Notes: generated by a model from the sequence alone, not told the origin. 56,246 nt of DNA from Magnetospirillum fulvum MGU-K5 (GCF_000442515.1 NZ_AQPH01000017.1:1-56246), one strand, 5' to 3'. Numbered from the stretch's first letter, positions 17,028-27,298 are shown. Made by a program: numbers and translations.

Positions 17028-18320
17028 TTAGCCGACGAAAGCGTGTTTGGCTAATGCCGCCGCCGCCAGCAGCCATACCGCCACACCGACTTCGCGCCCG
17101 CGCCCGGATAACAGCTTGATCGCGGCAAAGGAGATCAGGCCAAAGGTGATCCCGTCGGCGATCGAGAAGGTCAGCGGCATCGCCAGCGCGGTGATTGTCG
17201 CCGGAACCGCCTCGGTCACGTCGTCCCAGGCGATTCCGCTCAGGCTGCCGGTCATCACGCAGGCGACGAACAACAGCGCCGGGGCGGTGGCGTAGGCCGG
17301 CACCGAGGCCGCCAGCGGGCTGAAGAACAGCGCCAGCAGGAACAAAGCGGCGACGGTGATTGCGGTCAGGCCGGTGCGCCCGCCCGCCTTGATCCCGGCG
17401 GCGCTCTCGATATAGCTGGTGGTGGGAGAGGTGCCGAGCGCGGCTCCGCCGGTCGCGGCCAGGGCGTCGGCGATCAGCACCCGCCCGGTGCGCGGCAGCT
17501 TGCCGTTCGCATCCAGCAGCCCGGAACGGTGGGCCAACCCGACCAGGGTTCCGGCATTGTCGAACAGCACGACGAACAGGAAGGCGAAGATGATCGCCAC
17601 CAGCCCGAGATCAAGCGCGCCCCGGACATCCATCGCGAGGAAGGTCGGGGCAATCGGGGGGGGAGGGGAGACGATGCCGCCGAACGGGCTGACCCCCAGC
17701 GCCATTCCCGCCGCCGCCGTGCCGAGGATGCCGATCAGGATCGCGCCGGGGACTTTGCGGGCGTCAAGCGCGACCATGATCAGGAATCCGGCGATGGCGA
17801 GCAGGACCGGCGGCTGGTGCAGATCGCCCAGGGTGACCAGGGTGCTGGGATGGGCGACGATCAATCCGGCGTTCTTCAGCGCGATGGTGCCGAGAAACAG
17901 CCCGATTCCGGCCGAGATCGCCAGCTTCAGCGAATGAGGAATCGCGTCGATAATCGTCTCGCGCGCCGGAGACAGCGCCAAGGCGAGGAACAGCAGCCCC
18001 GATACGAACACCGCACCCAGCGCGACCTGCCAGGAATGGCCCAGCCCCAGCACCACGGTATAAGTGAAATAGGCGTTGAGGCCCATTCCCGGCGCCAGCG
18101 CGATCGGATAATTGGCCAACAGCCCCATCAGCAGGCTGCCGCCCGCCGCCGCCAGACAGGTCGCGGCGAACACCGCGCCGTGATCCATTCCGGCCTCGGC
18201 CAGGATCGCCGGGTTGACGATGATGATATAGGCCATCGTCAAAAAGGTGGTCAGCCCGGCCAGAATCTCGGTCGATACCGAGCTTCCCTGAGCCTTGATC
18301 GCGAAGAAACGGTCCAGCAT
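17028..18320 (-). CDS. NCS2 (AzgA-like) purine permease
   Basis: 430 residues from ATG 18320 (MLDRFFAIKAQG) behind a GGGGGAAA site; the longer frame to 18482 is non-membrane-like. Twelve or more hydrophobic segments. Family signatures: AGLTTFLTMAYIIIVNP, GMGLNAYFTY, LFDNAGTLVGLA, and TSPTTSYIESAAGIKAGGRTG. AzgA-type members import adenine, guanine or hypoxanthine with H+. The exact purine cannot be read from the sequence. Divergent from radA with about 150 bases between. Confidence 0.9.
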   Translation of the reverse strand: MLDRFFAIKAQGSSVSTEILAGLTTFLTMAYIIIVNPAILAEAGMDHGAVFAATCLAAAGGSLLMGLLANYPIALAPGMGLNAYFTYTVVLGLGHSWQVALGAVFVSGLLFLALALSPARETIIDAIPHSLKLAISAGIGLFLGTIALKNAGLIVAHPSTLVTLGDLHQPPVLLAIAGFLIMVALDARKVPGAILIGILGTAAAGMALGVSPFGGIVSPPPPIAPTFLAMDVRGALDLGLVAIIFAFLFVVLFDNAGTLVGLAHRSGLLDANGKLPRTGRVLIADALAATGGAALGTSPTTSYIESAAGIKAGGRTGLTAITVAALFLLALFFSPLAASVPAYATAPALLFVACVMTGSLSGIAWDDVTEAVPATITALAMPLTFSIADGITFGLISFAAIKLLSGRGREVGVAVWLLAAAALAKHAFVG

Positions 18321-18474
18321 GATTTCCCCCACCCCCCGGTGACTCTTCGGCCCCAGGGATAGCGCACAAGCGCGTCGCGGCCAAGGCCGATCAAGCGAAC
18401 GCATTTCGCATTGTTGCCTCAATGTTCCCGTGATACGGTGCCCCGCTTCACCATGACCGGAAAGCCGGATCGCC

Positions 18475-19848
18475 GTGGCCAAAGCCTCTCCCCGTTTTGT
18501 CTGTCAGGAATGCGGGTCCGTCACCACCAAGTGGGCGGGCAAGTGCGAAGCCTGCGGTGCCTGGAACTCGATCCTCGAAGAAGCCGCCCGTGACGAGATC
18601 CCCAAGGGACTGTCGGGCGGCAAGGGACGGCGGATCGATTTCGTCGCGCTGGAGGGCAGTTCTGCGCCGTTGCCGCGCCTGATCACCGGGATCGGCGAAC
18701 TGGACCGGGTCTGCGGCGGCGGGCTGGTCCCCGGCTCGTGCCTGCTTGTCGGCGGCGATCCCGGCATCGGCAAATCGACTTTGCTGCTTCAGGCCAGCGC
18801 GGCCCTGTCCGCCGGGGCCAAGGTTGCCTATATATCGGGTGAAGAAGCGGTCGATCAGGTGCGGATGCGCGCCCACCGGCTGGGCCATGCCCGGGCCGGG
18901 GTGGCGCTGGCCTCGGCGACCAGTCTGCGCGATATCGTCGCCACCCTCGACGGTCCCGATGCTCCCAACGTGGTGGTGATCGATTCGATCCAGACGGTTT
19001 ATGCCGACAGCATCGAGGCCGCGCCCGGCACGGTCAGTCAGGTTCGCGCCGCCGCCGCTGAACTGATCCGTCTGGCCAAGCGGCGCGGCTTTGTCCTGTT
19101 CCTGGTCGGTCACGTCACCAAGGAAGGCACCATCGCCGGACCCCGCGTGCTGGAACACATGGTCGATACCGTGCTTTACTTCGAAGGCGATCGCGGCCAC
19201 CAGTTCCGCATCCTGCGCGCCACCAAGAACCGCTTTGGTGCCACCGACGAGATCGGGGTGTTCGAGATGACCGAGCAGGGCCTGTCCGAGGTTGCCAATC
19301 CCTCGGCCCTGTTTCTGGCCGAACGGCGGGGCAATGTGTCGGGGTCCTGCGTCTATGCCGGGATCGAAGGCAGTCGCCCGATGCTGGTCGAAATTCAGGC
19401 GTTGGTGGCTCCGTCCTCGCTGTCTTCGCCGCGCCGCGCCGTGGTCGGGTGGGATACCGGCCGTCTGGCAATGGTGATGGCGGTGCTTGACGCCCGTTGC
19501 GGGCTTGCTTTGTCGGGGAATGACGTTTATTTGAACGTCGCAGGCGGCTTGCGCATTACCGAACCGGCGGCCGATCTGGCAGTGGCGGCGGCTTTGCTGT
19601 CATCGTCGTCGGATGTGCCGGTTCCGGCCGATATGGTCGTGTTCGGCGAGGTGGGCTTGTCGGGCGAGATTCGCGCCGTGGCCCAGGCCGACCTTCGGTT
19701 GAAGGAAGCCGCCAAGCTGGGATTCGCCCAGGCGCTGGTGCCGTCCAGGCCGCGCCGGGACAAATCGGTGGGTGCGTCGGCCGGTCCGTTGACGATCCGC
19801 ACCGTCGGGCATCTTCAGGACGTGCTGGGGCTGTTCCGCCCGGCATAG
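18475..19848 (+). CDS. radA: DNA repair protein RadA
   Basis: 457 residues, GTG start. N-terminal C4 zinc finger (Cys10, 13, 24, 27 in CQECGSVTTKWAGKCEAC), RecA-like ATPase with Walker A GGDPGIGKST near residue 95, the RadA-specific ATKNRFGATDEIG motif, and a C-terminal Lon-protease-like domain (GLALSGNDVYLNVAGG, GEVGLSGEIRAV). RadA is a helicase-like motor that processes branched recombination intermediates. First of a plus-strand run radA-cvpA-purF-SDR, an order common in this group. Confidence 0.96.
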   Translation: MAKASPRFVCQECGSVTTKWAGKCEACGAWNSILEEAARDEIPKGLSGGKGRRIDFVALEGSSAPLPRLITGIGELDRVCGGGLVPGSCLLVGGDPGIGKSTLLLQASAALSAGAKVAYISGEEAVDQVRMRAHRLGHARAGVALASATSLRDIVATLDGPDAPNVVVIDSIQTVYADSIEAAPGTVSQVRAAAAELIRLAKRRGFVLFLVGHVTKEGTIAGPRVLEHMVDTVLYFEGDRGHQFRILRATKNRFGATDEIGVFEMTEQGLSEVANPSALFLAERRGNVSGSCVYAGIEGSRPMLVEIQALVAPSSLSSPRRAVVGWDTGRLAMVMAVLDARCGLALSGNDVYLNVAGGLRITEPAADLAVAAALLSSSSDVPVPADMVVFGEVGLSGEIRAVAQADLRLKEAAKLGFAQALVPSRPRRDKSVGASAGPLTIRTVGHLQDVLGLFRPA

Positions 19849-19870
19849 CCGTCGATTGGAAACAGGGCGA

Positions 19871-20572
19871 ATGGGAAACCTCAATATCACCGTGGTCGAC
19901 GTCGTCGTGATCGGGGTGCTTCTCGGCTCTGCCGGGTTTGCTTTTCTGCGCGGCTTTGTCCAGGAAGTGCTGTCGATCACCTCGTGGGTCGGCGCGGTGT
20001 TCGCCACTCTTTATGGTTTCTCGACGCTCCAGCCGTTTTTCCGTTCGCAAATCGGCGTGCCGTGGGCGGCCGATGCCGCCACCGGGGCCACCCTGTTCCT
20101 GGTCACCCTGCTGGTCTTGTCGTTGCTGACCAAACGGGTGTCGGACCGGGTTCGCCAAAGCGCGATGAACAGCGTCGATTCCTCGCTTGGCTTCGTGTTC
20201 GGTCTGGCGCGCGGTGCGGTGCTGCTGTCGCTGGCCTTTCTCGCCGTCGCCTGGCTGTTCGACCGTCCCGATCATTATCCGGCCTGGCTGGCCGACGCGC
20301 GCAGCCGTCCCTGGCTTGAACGCGGCGGCACCATGTTGAAATCAATGGCGCCCGAAGGCTTCGGTCAGGCCGAGCTTAAGGCCCGCAACGTTTCCTCCGA
20401 AACCCGCCAGATGATCGAGGCGGAGCAGACCTTCCAGAAATTCGTTTCCCCCCAACCGGCCGCACCCATTACCGTGGCCCCGGGGGCCACGGCCGCTCCG
20501 GCGCGACCGGCCCCAGTCTACGACAGCGAAAGCCGTGCCCAGATGGAACGGCTGATCCGCGGCAATCAGTAG
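19871..20572 (+). CDS. cvpA: CvpA-family membrane protein
   Basis: 233 residues from ATG 19871; a TTG at 19856 is less likely. Four membrane segments in the first 160 residues with the family's NITVVDVVVIGVLLGSAGF start, GFVQEVLS, and the SSLGFVFGLARGAVLLSLAF segment. The C-terminal 75 residues are soluble and end in a Pro/Ala linker. CvpA proteins are needed for colicin V production in E. coli and affect envelope stress and biofilms; their precise role is unknown. The position before purF is the conserved context. Confidence 0.9.
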   Translation: MGNLNITVVDVVVIGVLLGSAGFAFLRGFVQEVLSITSWVGAVFATLYGFSTLQPFFRSQIGVPWAADAATGATLFLVTLLVLSLLTKRVSDRVRQSAMNSVDSSLGFVFGLARGAVLLSLAFLAVAWLFDRPDHYPAWLADARSRPWLERGGTMLKSMAPEGFGQAELKARNVSSETRQMIEAEQTFQKFVSPQPAAPITVAPGATAAPARPAPVYDSESRAQMERLIRGNQ

Positions 20573-20584
20573 GATCACTCCCCG

Positions 20585-22045
20585 ATGCTGACCACCCATC
20601 CTTTCGACGACGACCACCTGCATGAAGAATGTGGGGTGTTCGGCATCTTCGGCCATCCGGAGGCGGCGGCTCACACCGCGCTCGGATTGCACGCGCTGCA
20701 ACATCGCGGCCAGGAAGCGGCCGGTGTCGTCACCTTCGACGGACATCAGTTCCACAATCACCGCGGCCTTGGCCATGTCGAAGACAATTTCGGCAATGAA
20801 TCGGTGATCCGCAAGCTGAAGGGGACGATGGCCGTCGGCCATGTCCGCTATTCGACCACCGGCGAGACCTTGCTGCGCAACGTCCAGCCGCTGTTCGCCG
20901 AAATGGAATTCGGCGGCCTTGCCCTGGGTCATAACGGCAACCTGACCAACGCGATGGCGCTGCGCCGCCAGTTGGTCCGGCGCGGCTGTCTGTTCCAGTC
21001 GACCACCGACACCGAAGTCATCATCCATCTGATCGCGATCAGCCTCTATTCGACGGTCGAGGATCGGTTGATCGACGCGCTGCGTCAGGTCGAAGGAGCC
21101 TATTCCCTGGTCGCGCTGACCCCGGATTCGGTGATCGGTGTCCGCGATCCGCTCGGCATCCGTCCGCTCTGTCTGGGCCGGATGGAAAAGAGCTGGGTGC
21201 TGGCCTCGGAATCCTGTGCGCTCGACATCATTGGGGCGGAATTCGTCCGTGACGTCGAACCGGGCGAGATCGTGATCCTGTCGGCCGAGGGCGTCCGCTC
21301 GTTGAAGCCGTTCGCCAAGCAGCCCAGCCGCTTCTGCATCTTCGAGTACATCTATTTCGCCCGTCCGGATTCGATGATCGAAGGCATCAGCGTCTATGAA
21401 GTGCGCAAGCGCATCGGCGCCGAACTGGCCCGCGAAAGCGGGGTCGAGGCCGATCTGGTGGTGCCGGTGCCGGATTCCGGCGTGCCGGCCGCGATCGGTT
21501 ATGCCGCCGAGGCGGGGGTGCCGTTCGAACTGGGCATCATCCGCAACCATTATGTCGGCCGCACCTTCATCCAGCCGACCGACAGCATCCGTCACACCGG
21601 CGTCAAGATGAAGCACAACGCCAACCGCGCCTCGTTGGCCGGGAAGCGGGTGGTGCTGGTTGACGATTCGATCGTGCGCGGCACCACGTCCCGCAAGATC
21701 GTCGAGATGGTGCGTCAGGCCGGGGCGACCGAGGTGCACATGCGCATCTCCAGCCCGCCGACGACCTATTCCTGCTATTTCGGCATCGACACCCCGGAAC
21801 GGAGCAAGCTGCTGGCCGCCCGTCACGATGTCGAAGGAATGGCCCGTCTGATCGGCGTCGATTCGCTGGCTTTCATTTCGCTCGACGGTCTCTACCGCGC
21901 CGTCGGCGAACCCAGCCGCGATGCCGCTTCGCCGCATTATTGCGATGCCTGCTTCACCGGCGATTACCCGGTGCGGCCGACCGATTTCATCGATAATGGC
22001 GGTGAGATTGAACAATTGTCGCTGTTGACCGAGGATATCGCCTGA
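20585..22045 (+). CDS. purF: Amidophosphoribosyltransferase
   Basis: 486 residues. A short propeptide precedes the N-terminal nucleophile Cys in EECGVFGIFGH (Cys16), which would be exposed by autoprocessing. Class II glutamine amidotransferase domain with GHVRYSTTG and LGHNGNLTN, then a phosphoribosyltransferase domain with VVLVDDSIVRGTT. It makes phosphoribosylamine from PRPP and glutamine, the first step of de novo purine synthesis. The C-terminal Cys residues (CYFG, CDACF) resemble those of Fe-S cluster-bearing members. The stop overlaps the SDR start by one base (TGATG). Confidence 0.96.
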   Translation: MLTTHPFDDDHLHEECGVFGIFGHPEAAAHTALGLHALQHRGQEAAGVVTFDGHQFHNHRGLGHVEDNFGNESVIRKLKGTMAVGHVRYSTTGETLLRNVQPLFAEMEFGGLALGHNGNLTNAMALRRQLVRRGCLFQSTTDTEVIIHLIAISLYSTVEDRLIDALRQVEGAYSLVALTPDSVIGVRDPLGIRPLCLGRMEKSWVLASESCALDIIGAEFVRDVEPGEIVILSAEGVRSLKPFAKQPSRFCIFEYIYFARPDSMIEGISVYEVRKRIGAELARESGVEADLVVPVPDSGVPAAIGYAAEAGVPFELGIIRNHYVGRTFIQPTDSIRHTGVKMKHNANRASLAGKRVVLVDDSIVRGTTSRKIVEMVRQAGATEVHMRISSPPTTYSCYFGIDTPERSKLLAARHDVEGMARLIGVDSLAFISLDGLYRAVGEPSRDAASPHYCDACFTGDYPVRPTDFIDNGGEIEQLSLLTEDIA

Positions 22046-22767
22046 TGTCGGGGTTGCTTGAGGGCAAGGTCGCGCTGGTTACCGGCGCGTCGCGGGGAAT
22101 CGGGGCTGCTGTCGTGCGCCGCTTCGCCGCCGAGGGGGCCGAGATCATCGCGATCGCCCGCACCCAGGCCTCGCTCGAAGAGCTGGACGACGACATCCGC
22201 GCCGCGGGCGGTAAGCCGCTGGTGCTGGTGCCCGAAGACCTGCGCAAGTCCGAGGTGATTGATCGCGTCGCCGCCGCGATCTTCGACCGCTGGGGGCGTC
22301 TTGACGTCCTGGTCGGCAATGCCGGGGTGGTCGGGGGCGGGCTGCGTCCGGTCGCCCATCTCGAACCTAAGGATTGGGACGAGATGATCGCCGTCAATCT
22401 GACCGTCAATTGGCGTCTGATCCGGGCGATGGACCCGCTGTTGCGGATGTCCGAGGCGGGCCGCGCCGTCTTTACCGCCGCCGCCGAGGCGGACGAGGCT
22501 CCCGCCTTCTGGGGCGGGTACGCGGCGTCGAAGGCCGGTCTCGAGTCGATGGTGCGTTGCTGGGCGGCCGAGGTCGCCAATGTCACCCGGCTGCGCGTCA
22601 ATCTGCTCGATCCCGGTCCGGTCGCCACCCGTTTGCGCACCATCGCCTATCCCGGCGAGGACCAGACCCTTTTGACCCAGCCCGATGCGGTGGCTGGAGC
22701 TTTCCTCTCGCTCTGCCTGCCCGGCTGTGAACAACACGGTGAGGTTGTGCGTTCGGCCCAGGTCTGA
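22045..22767 (+). CDS. Short-chain dehydrogenase/reductase
   Basis: 240 residues. NAD(P)-binding TGASRGIG, NAG (GNAGVV), and the active-site pattern ending in YAASK (Tyr and Lys). The usual catalytic Ser is not obvious: the segment before YAASK reads AAAEADEAPAFWGG. Coupled to purF by a one-base start/stop overlap, an arrangement seen in related genomes. Substrate unknown. A long imperfect hairpin follows the stop. Confidence 0.88.
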   Translation: MSGLLEGKVALVTGASRGIGAAVVRRFAAEGAEIIAIARTQASLEELDDDIRAAGGKPLVLVPEDLRKSEVIDRVAAAIFDRWGRLDVLVGNAGVVGGGLRPVAHLEPKDWDEMIAVNLTVNWRLIRAMDPLLRMSEAGRAVFTAAAEADEAPAFWGGYAASKAGLESMVRCWAAEVANVTRLRVNLLDPGPVATRLRTIAYPGEDQTLLTQPDAVAGAFLSLCLPGCEQHGEVVRSAQV

Positions 22768-22784
22768 CGCCAGAGCCGAAAACC

Positions 22785-22840
22785 GACACGCCGTGCGACG
22801 GAGCCGCCCCTTGATTGCGGCGGTTCCGTCCGGCGTGGCC
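22785..22840 (+). terminator. Long hairpin after the SDR gene
   Basis: GACGGAGCCGCC (22797-22808) pairs with GGCGGTTCCGTC (22819-22830) with one G-T pair, and outside it CACGCCG (22787-22793) pairs with CGGCGTG (22831-22837). This makes a stem of nearly 20 bp. No T tract follows, so it may act as a Rho-dependent pause, a 3'-end stabiliser, or be part of a small RNA. Confidence 0.5.
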
Positions 22841-22967
22841 GTGTCCGCCGATCTTGATCGGACTTGCGCCTTTGGCTGAGGATGCGCTATCCCCATGGAT
22901 AGGTAGGCCGGTCGGCGCAACGTCTTTGAAAATAAGGGGCGGCCTTGAGAGGGTCGGCAGCAGCGGG

Positions 22968-24287
22968 ATGAGTCCTTCCGATCCGCACGACGCGATGAAA
23001 GCGTTCGAAACGAAGGCCGCCAGCCTGATCGCCGCGACGCGGTCGCTCGACATTCCCCGCATTTTGTTGCTGCGTCGCCTTACTCTGGCCGACAGCGAAG
23101 CCCGCAAATGGGCCAACGAACGACAGCTTAATGTTGTGTTTTCGGTGGTGCTGGCCAAGGCGGCGGAGCGTCTTGGTCTTCCTGCGCTGCGAGCCCTGCG
23201 CGAACAGGGGCTGAGGTCGCTGTTACCCAATGATTCGACCGGGCAGGCCGAGGATCTTCGGGTGTTGTCCGAGGTCGTCACCCAATTGCTGGGGCCGCCG
23301 GAGATGAGCGAGGCGGAAGCCTTCCGCTCGGCCTTCCGCTCCGTGCTTGACCGCGATTATCCCCCTCCGCCGGAACGGGTCGCCCGGACCCAGCCGCCCT
23401 TGCGTGAGCCGCCGCCTTTGTTTGCCGCCCAATTGGGTCCGGCCACCGAGCGCCGCATCGCCGCCCGGGTACTGGTTGCCCCGCCGCCCGGCGAGCCCGA
23501 GCCCGGCTCCGCTCCCGGTCCGGTCGCCGTGGTCGATTTCGCCGCTTTGTTCGACGAAACCCTGTGCGCCTACGCTCAGAAGACGCTCAGCATGTTCCGC
23601 ATCGCCGGATCGTCGCATGGGGTCAGGCTGCCTTTCCTGCTGGCTCCCGAATTCGGTCAGGTCTATCGCGATGTACTGCAACGCTTTGTCTTGCCGCAGA
23701 TGCGCGCCACCCGCCACATCCAGACCCTGGCCCAAGGCACCAACTGGGCCGAGGCGGGAGCGGATCGCCTGCTCGAAATCATTCAAAGCGGCGAGGTCAA
23801 TAACCCGATCCTGCACAATTGGGATACGCGGTGGGCTTCGTTCCGGGCTGGGCGGTCGGTCAAAGGGCGCAAGACGACGTTAAAGCCCGAGGATAATCCG
23901 TGGCCGCTGCTGCGCGAGGAGGCGACCCGCAGCAATTTCCAGCCGCCCAGTGAGGACGACCTTGTTCTGCTGAAGGACGTGATTCGCTTCGAAGCCGACG
24001 CGATGGCAAAATGCTGGCGTGAACTGAGTCAGCTCTATGCGCAGGAATTCGTGCCCTCCGGCCGGCCGGATCAGGGCCGCGAAGGGGCATTGCGCGACGG
24101 CATCATCAAATGGGTGGCCAAGATGCCCGATCATGTCGGCGAGCATCTGGCGATCAAGGCGATGTTCGAGTTCGAGAAGATCGACGCGGCGTGGTTGCGC
24201 AAGCTGCTGGGCAGCTTTGGCCGCACCGATTCCGAGCGCCGCCGGGTCGTTCCCTATCTGGCCGACTTCGTTACCCAGCTATATTGA
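22968..24287 (+). CDS. Unknown soluble protein
   Basis: 439 residues from ATG 22968; the frame is open to 22815, and the ribosome site is weak at every candidate start. No membrane span or signal peptide, and no motif I recognise. The first 115 residues are helical (MKAFETKAASLIAATRSL...), a Pro-rich linker lies at about 120-180, and a larger helical domain follows (FDETLCAYAQKTLSMFRIAG, HNWDTRWASFRAGRSVKGRK, YLADFVTQLY). Its stop codon lies inside the outer stem of a folded intergenic element. Codon use is normal for the genome. Function unknown. Confidence 0.75.
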   Translation: MSPSDPHDAMKAFETKAASLIAATRSLDIPRILLLRRLTLADSEARKWANERQLNVVFSVVLAKAAERLGLPALRALREQGLRSLLPNDSTGQAEDLRVLSEVVTQLLGPPEMSEAEAFRSAFRSVLDRDYPPPPERVARTQPPLREPPPLFAAQLGPATERRIAARVLVAPPPGEPEPGSAPGPVAVVDFAALFDETLCAYAQKTLSMFRIAGSSHGVRLPFLLAPEFGQVYRDVLQRFVLPQMRATRHIQTLAQGTNWAEAGADRLLEIIQSGEVNNPILHNWDTRWASFRAGRSVKGRKTTLKPEDNPWPLLREEATRSNFQPPSEDDLVLLKDVIRFEADAMAKCWRELSQLYAQEFVPSGRPDQGREGALRDGIIKWVAKMPDHVGEHLAIKAMFEFEKIDAAWLRKLLGSFGRTDSERRRVVPYLADFVTQLY

Positions 24288-24455
24288 GCCGGGCACCCGA
24301 TCGGAAGGGGGACCGCTCCCGGGCTCGTCGTGAGGGAAACGACGAAGCGCGATGACCTGCGGCTTCCACGTCGCGCCGGTCGTCGCGCCTCTTGTTCCGG
24401 ACCGAGGAGTCCGGACGGGAGCGGCCTGATCCACAGCCTGAACTCCCGCCGGCTC
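24286..24455. ncRNA. Candidate multi-helix structured RNA or repeat element between convergent genes
   Basis: Five nested complementary blocks give a cloverleaf-like fold: an outer stem GAGCCGG (24286-24292) with CCGGCTC (24449-24455); CCGCTCCCG (24313-24321) with CGGGAGCGG (24416-24424); a hairpin CGTCGT (24326-24331) / ACGACG (24339-24344); an 11-bp stem (24347-24357 with 24378-24388, one G-T pair) topped by GCGGC/GTCGC; and TCCGGAC (24396-24402) / GTCCGGA (24409-24415). It lies between the convergent ends of the unknown gene and the EF-G-like gene. No known RNA family was recognised. It could be a small RNA, a bidirectional terminator or a dispersed palindromic repeat. Confidence 0.45.
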
Positions 24456-24489
24456 TCCGGTCATTGAAAAAGCATAATCACGGCACTCT

Positions 24490-26517
24490 CTAATCGGCGG
24501 CCAGGGCCTCCCGCCTAGCTTCGATCACCTTTTCGGCGACCCGTCCGGTCAGTTCCTGAAGGTGGTCGAACGTCCAGGCAAAGGTGCCGACCCCCATCGT
24601 CAGCGAGCGCAATTCGACGATCAGATCGTCCATTTCCGCCTGGGGCAGATAGGCGTTGACGGTATCCCACCCCGGCCAGCCCTCGCGGGCATCAAAGCCG
24701 AGAAGCTGGCCGCGCCGTCCCGTCACGATCCGCTGGGCCTTGGCGGTATAGTCGCTGGGGACCGACAGTTCGACCAGCAGGATCGGTTCGAGCAGAATCG
24801 GCTCGCATTGCGGCATCCCTTCGGCCATCCCGATCCGGGCGGCGGTCTTGAACGCCATGTCCGAACTGTCGACGGCGTGATAGCTGCCCTGGGTCAGGGT
24901 GACCGACAGATCGACCACCGGGAAGCCCAGCGCCCCCTGAGACAGGGATTCGGTGACGCCCTGTTCCACCGCCGGAATGAAGTGGCGCGGCACCACGCCG
25001 CCCACCACCGTCTCGCGGAACTGGAAACCCGAGCCACGGGGCAGGGGGGCGATGTCGAGATAGACGTCGCCGAACTGGCCGTGTCCGCCCGATTGCTTCT
25101 TGTGCCGTCCATGCACCGAGGCAGCCTTGCGGATCGTTTCCTTGTAGGGAACGGTCGGTTTGCGGGTCACCACCTGCATGTTGAAGCGGCTTTTCAGCCG
25201 GTCGGTCGCGACCTGAAGATGGATTTCGCCCTGACCACGCAGGACCAGTTCGCCGAATTCGCTGTGATCGAGCACCAGCGAGGGGTCTTCCTCGCACAGC
25301 TTGGCCAGAACCCCGGTCAGCTTGACGTCGTCGCCCTTTTTCTCGGCGGCGACGGCCAGCGAGAACAACGGCGACAAAGGCTTGGGCCAGGGCAGCGTGG
25401 CCGAACTGTCGGCGGTCAGCAGGCCGCCGGTCAGAATCGCATCAAGACGGCCAAAGGCGGCAATATCGCCGGTGCCGACACGAGGGGCCTTGGCCGGTCC
25501 GGTGATGCTGGGGAGATACAAGCCGGAGATGCGGTCGCCGTTGATGGATTGATTGTCGGTGAATTCGCCGCGCCAGACCCGGCCATAGCTCAGCTTGCCG
25601 GTGTGCTGGGCGTGGACCGACTTGAAAATCTGCGCCAGCGGCGGGCCATCGGCGGCGATGCCCAGGCGGCGGGCGGTCGCGGTCGGGCCGGGAACGTCAT
25701 GCCGCAGTGCCTTCAGCAGACGGCGGATGCCGCTATCGTTTTCGGCCGAACCGAAGAAGACCGGAACGATCAGATTCTCGGCCAGATCGCGCGACAGATC
25801 CTGATACAGCTCGGTGGGCGGCGGCTGGATGTCTTCCAGCAATTCTTCCATCAGGCGGTCGTCGAAATCGGCCAGATGCTCCAGCAATTCCTGCCGGGCG
25901 CGGGTTTCCTCGCTTTGGATTTCGTCGGGAATGCGGATCAGGTCTGACGGCTGGCCGGGGCGATAGCGGTAGGCCCGCTCGGACACCAGATCGATATAGC
26001 CGGTGACGGCCTCGCCCTCGCGGATCGGGACTTCGCGTAGCACCAGCGGTCGGTCGGACACGGCCTGAAGCGCCTCCAGCGTCTCGGTCAGGCGGGTTCC
26101 AGCGGTATCGACCTTGTTGATGAACAGCAGATGCGGAATCTTGTGTTCATTGAGGAATTTCAGCATCGGCGCGACCATCACCGCGCGGGCAGGGTCGGGC
26201 TCACAGACGACGATAGCGGCGTCAACGACGGCCAGGGCGTTCAGCGCATCTTGCTTGAACTCAACCGAGCCGGGGCAGTCAACAAAGGTCCAGGTTTCAT
26301 CCAGATAACGGGCGGAAACGATATTGGGTTCGACGCTCATCTGCCGGGCGCGGGCTTCGGGGCTGGAATCGCCGACGGTCGATCCGTCGCGGGTCCGGCC
26401 TTTGCGGGCGACGGTCCCGCAGGCAGAGAGCAAAGCTTCAAGCAGGCTGGTTTTGCCGCTGGCGTAAGGGCCGACCAAAGCGGCCGCCCGCGGCAGGGAA
26501 GGGGTTCTTGACGTCAT
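24490..26517 (-). CDS. EF-G-like translational GTPase (second, divergent elongation factor G)
   Basis: 675 residues, a little shorter than canonical EF-G. GTPase motifs: G1 GPYASGKTS near residue 17, G3 DCPGS, G4 NKVD. Domains II-V follow with EF-G-like sequences (VVTRKPTVPYKETIRK, GGHGQFGDVYLDIAP, SYHAVDSSDMAFK, DYTAKAQRIVTGRRG). The G2 and tip regions differ from housekeeping EF-G, and there is no str operon (rpsL, rpsG, tuf) around it. It therefore belongs to the accessory EF-G-like group of unknown precise role, perhaps ribosome recycling or a stress-specific function. ATG 26517 has GGAGGG upstream. A tetracycline-resistance protein is less likely. Confidence 0.88.
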   Translation of the reverse strand: MTSRTPSLPRAAALVGPYASGKTSLLEALLSACGTVARKGRTRDGSTVGDSSPEARARQMSVEPNIVSARYLDETWTFVDCPGSVEFKQDALNALAVVDAAIVVCEPDPARAVMVAPMLKFLNEHKIPHLLFINKVDTAGTRLTETLEALQAVSDRPLVLREVPIREGEAVTGYIDLVSERAYRYRPGQPSDLIRIPDEIQSEETRARQELLEHLADFDDRLMEELLEDIQPPPTELYQDLSRDLAENLIVPVFFGSAENDSGIRRLLKALRHDVPGPTATARRLGIAADGPPLAQIFKSVHAQHTGKLSYGRVWRGEFTDNQSINGDRISGLYLPSITGPAKAPRVGTGDIAAFGRLDAILTGGLLTADSSATLPWPKPLSPLFSLAVAAEKKGDDVKLTGVLAKLCEEDPSLVLDHSEFGELVLRGQGEIHLQVATDRLKSRFNMQVVTRKPTVPYKETIRKAASVHGRHKKQSGGHGQFGDVYLDIAPLPRGSGFQFRETVVGGVVPRHFIPAVEQGVTESLSQGALGFPVVDLSVTLTQGSYHAVDSSDMAFKTAARIGMAEGMPQCEPILLEPILLVELSVPSDYTAKAQRIVTGRRGQLLGFDAREGWPGWDTVNAYLPQAEMDDLIVELRSLTMGVGTFAWTFDHLQELTGRVAEKVIEARREALAAD

Positions 26518-27199
<682 letters not shown>

Positions 27200-27298
27200 A
27201 GGGGGGTGGCGGCTCCATTTCGTGATTTACGGCAAGGGCCGCCGCACACGTTTTTCGAGCACATCCGTCTTTTGAATCCAACTGTCAGGAAAGTGGCT

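Noticed and set aside
24279-24464. A 61-codon minus-strand gene between the unknown gene and the EF-G-like gene
   Set aside because: No ribosome site; it lies wholly within the strongly base-paired element, whose stems explain the sequence better than coding.
24490-26517. Housekeeping fusA or tetracycline-resistance gene
   Set aside because: The surrounding str-operon genes are missing and the sequence fits the divergent EF-G-like group better than either.
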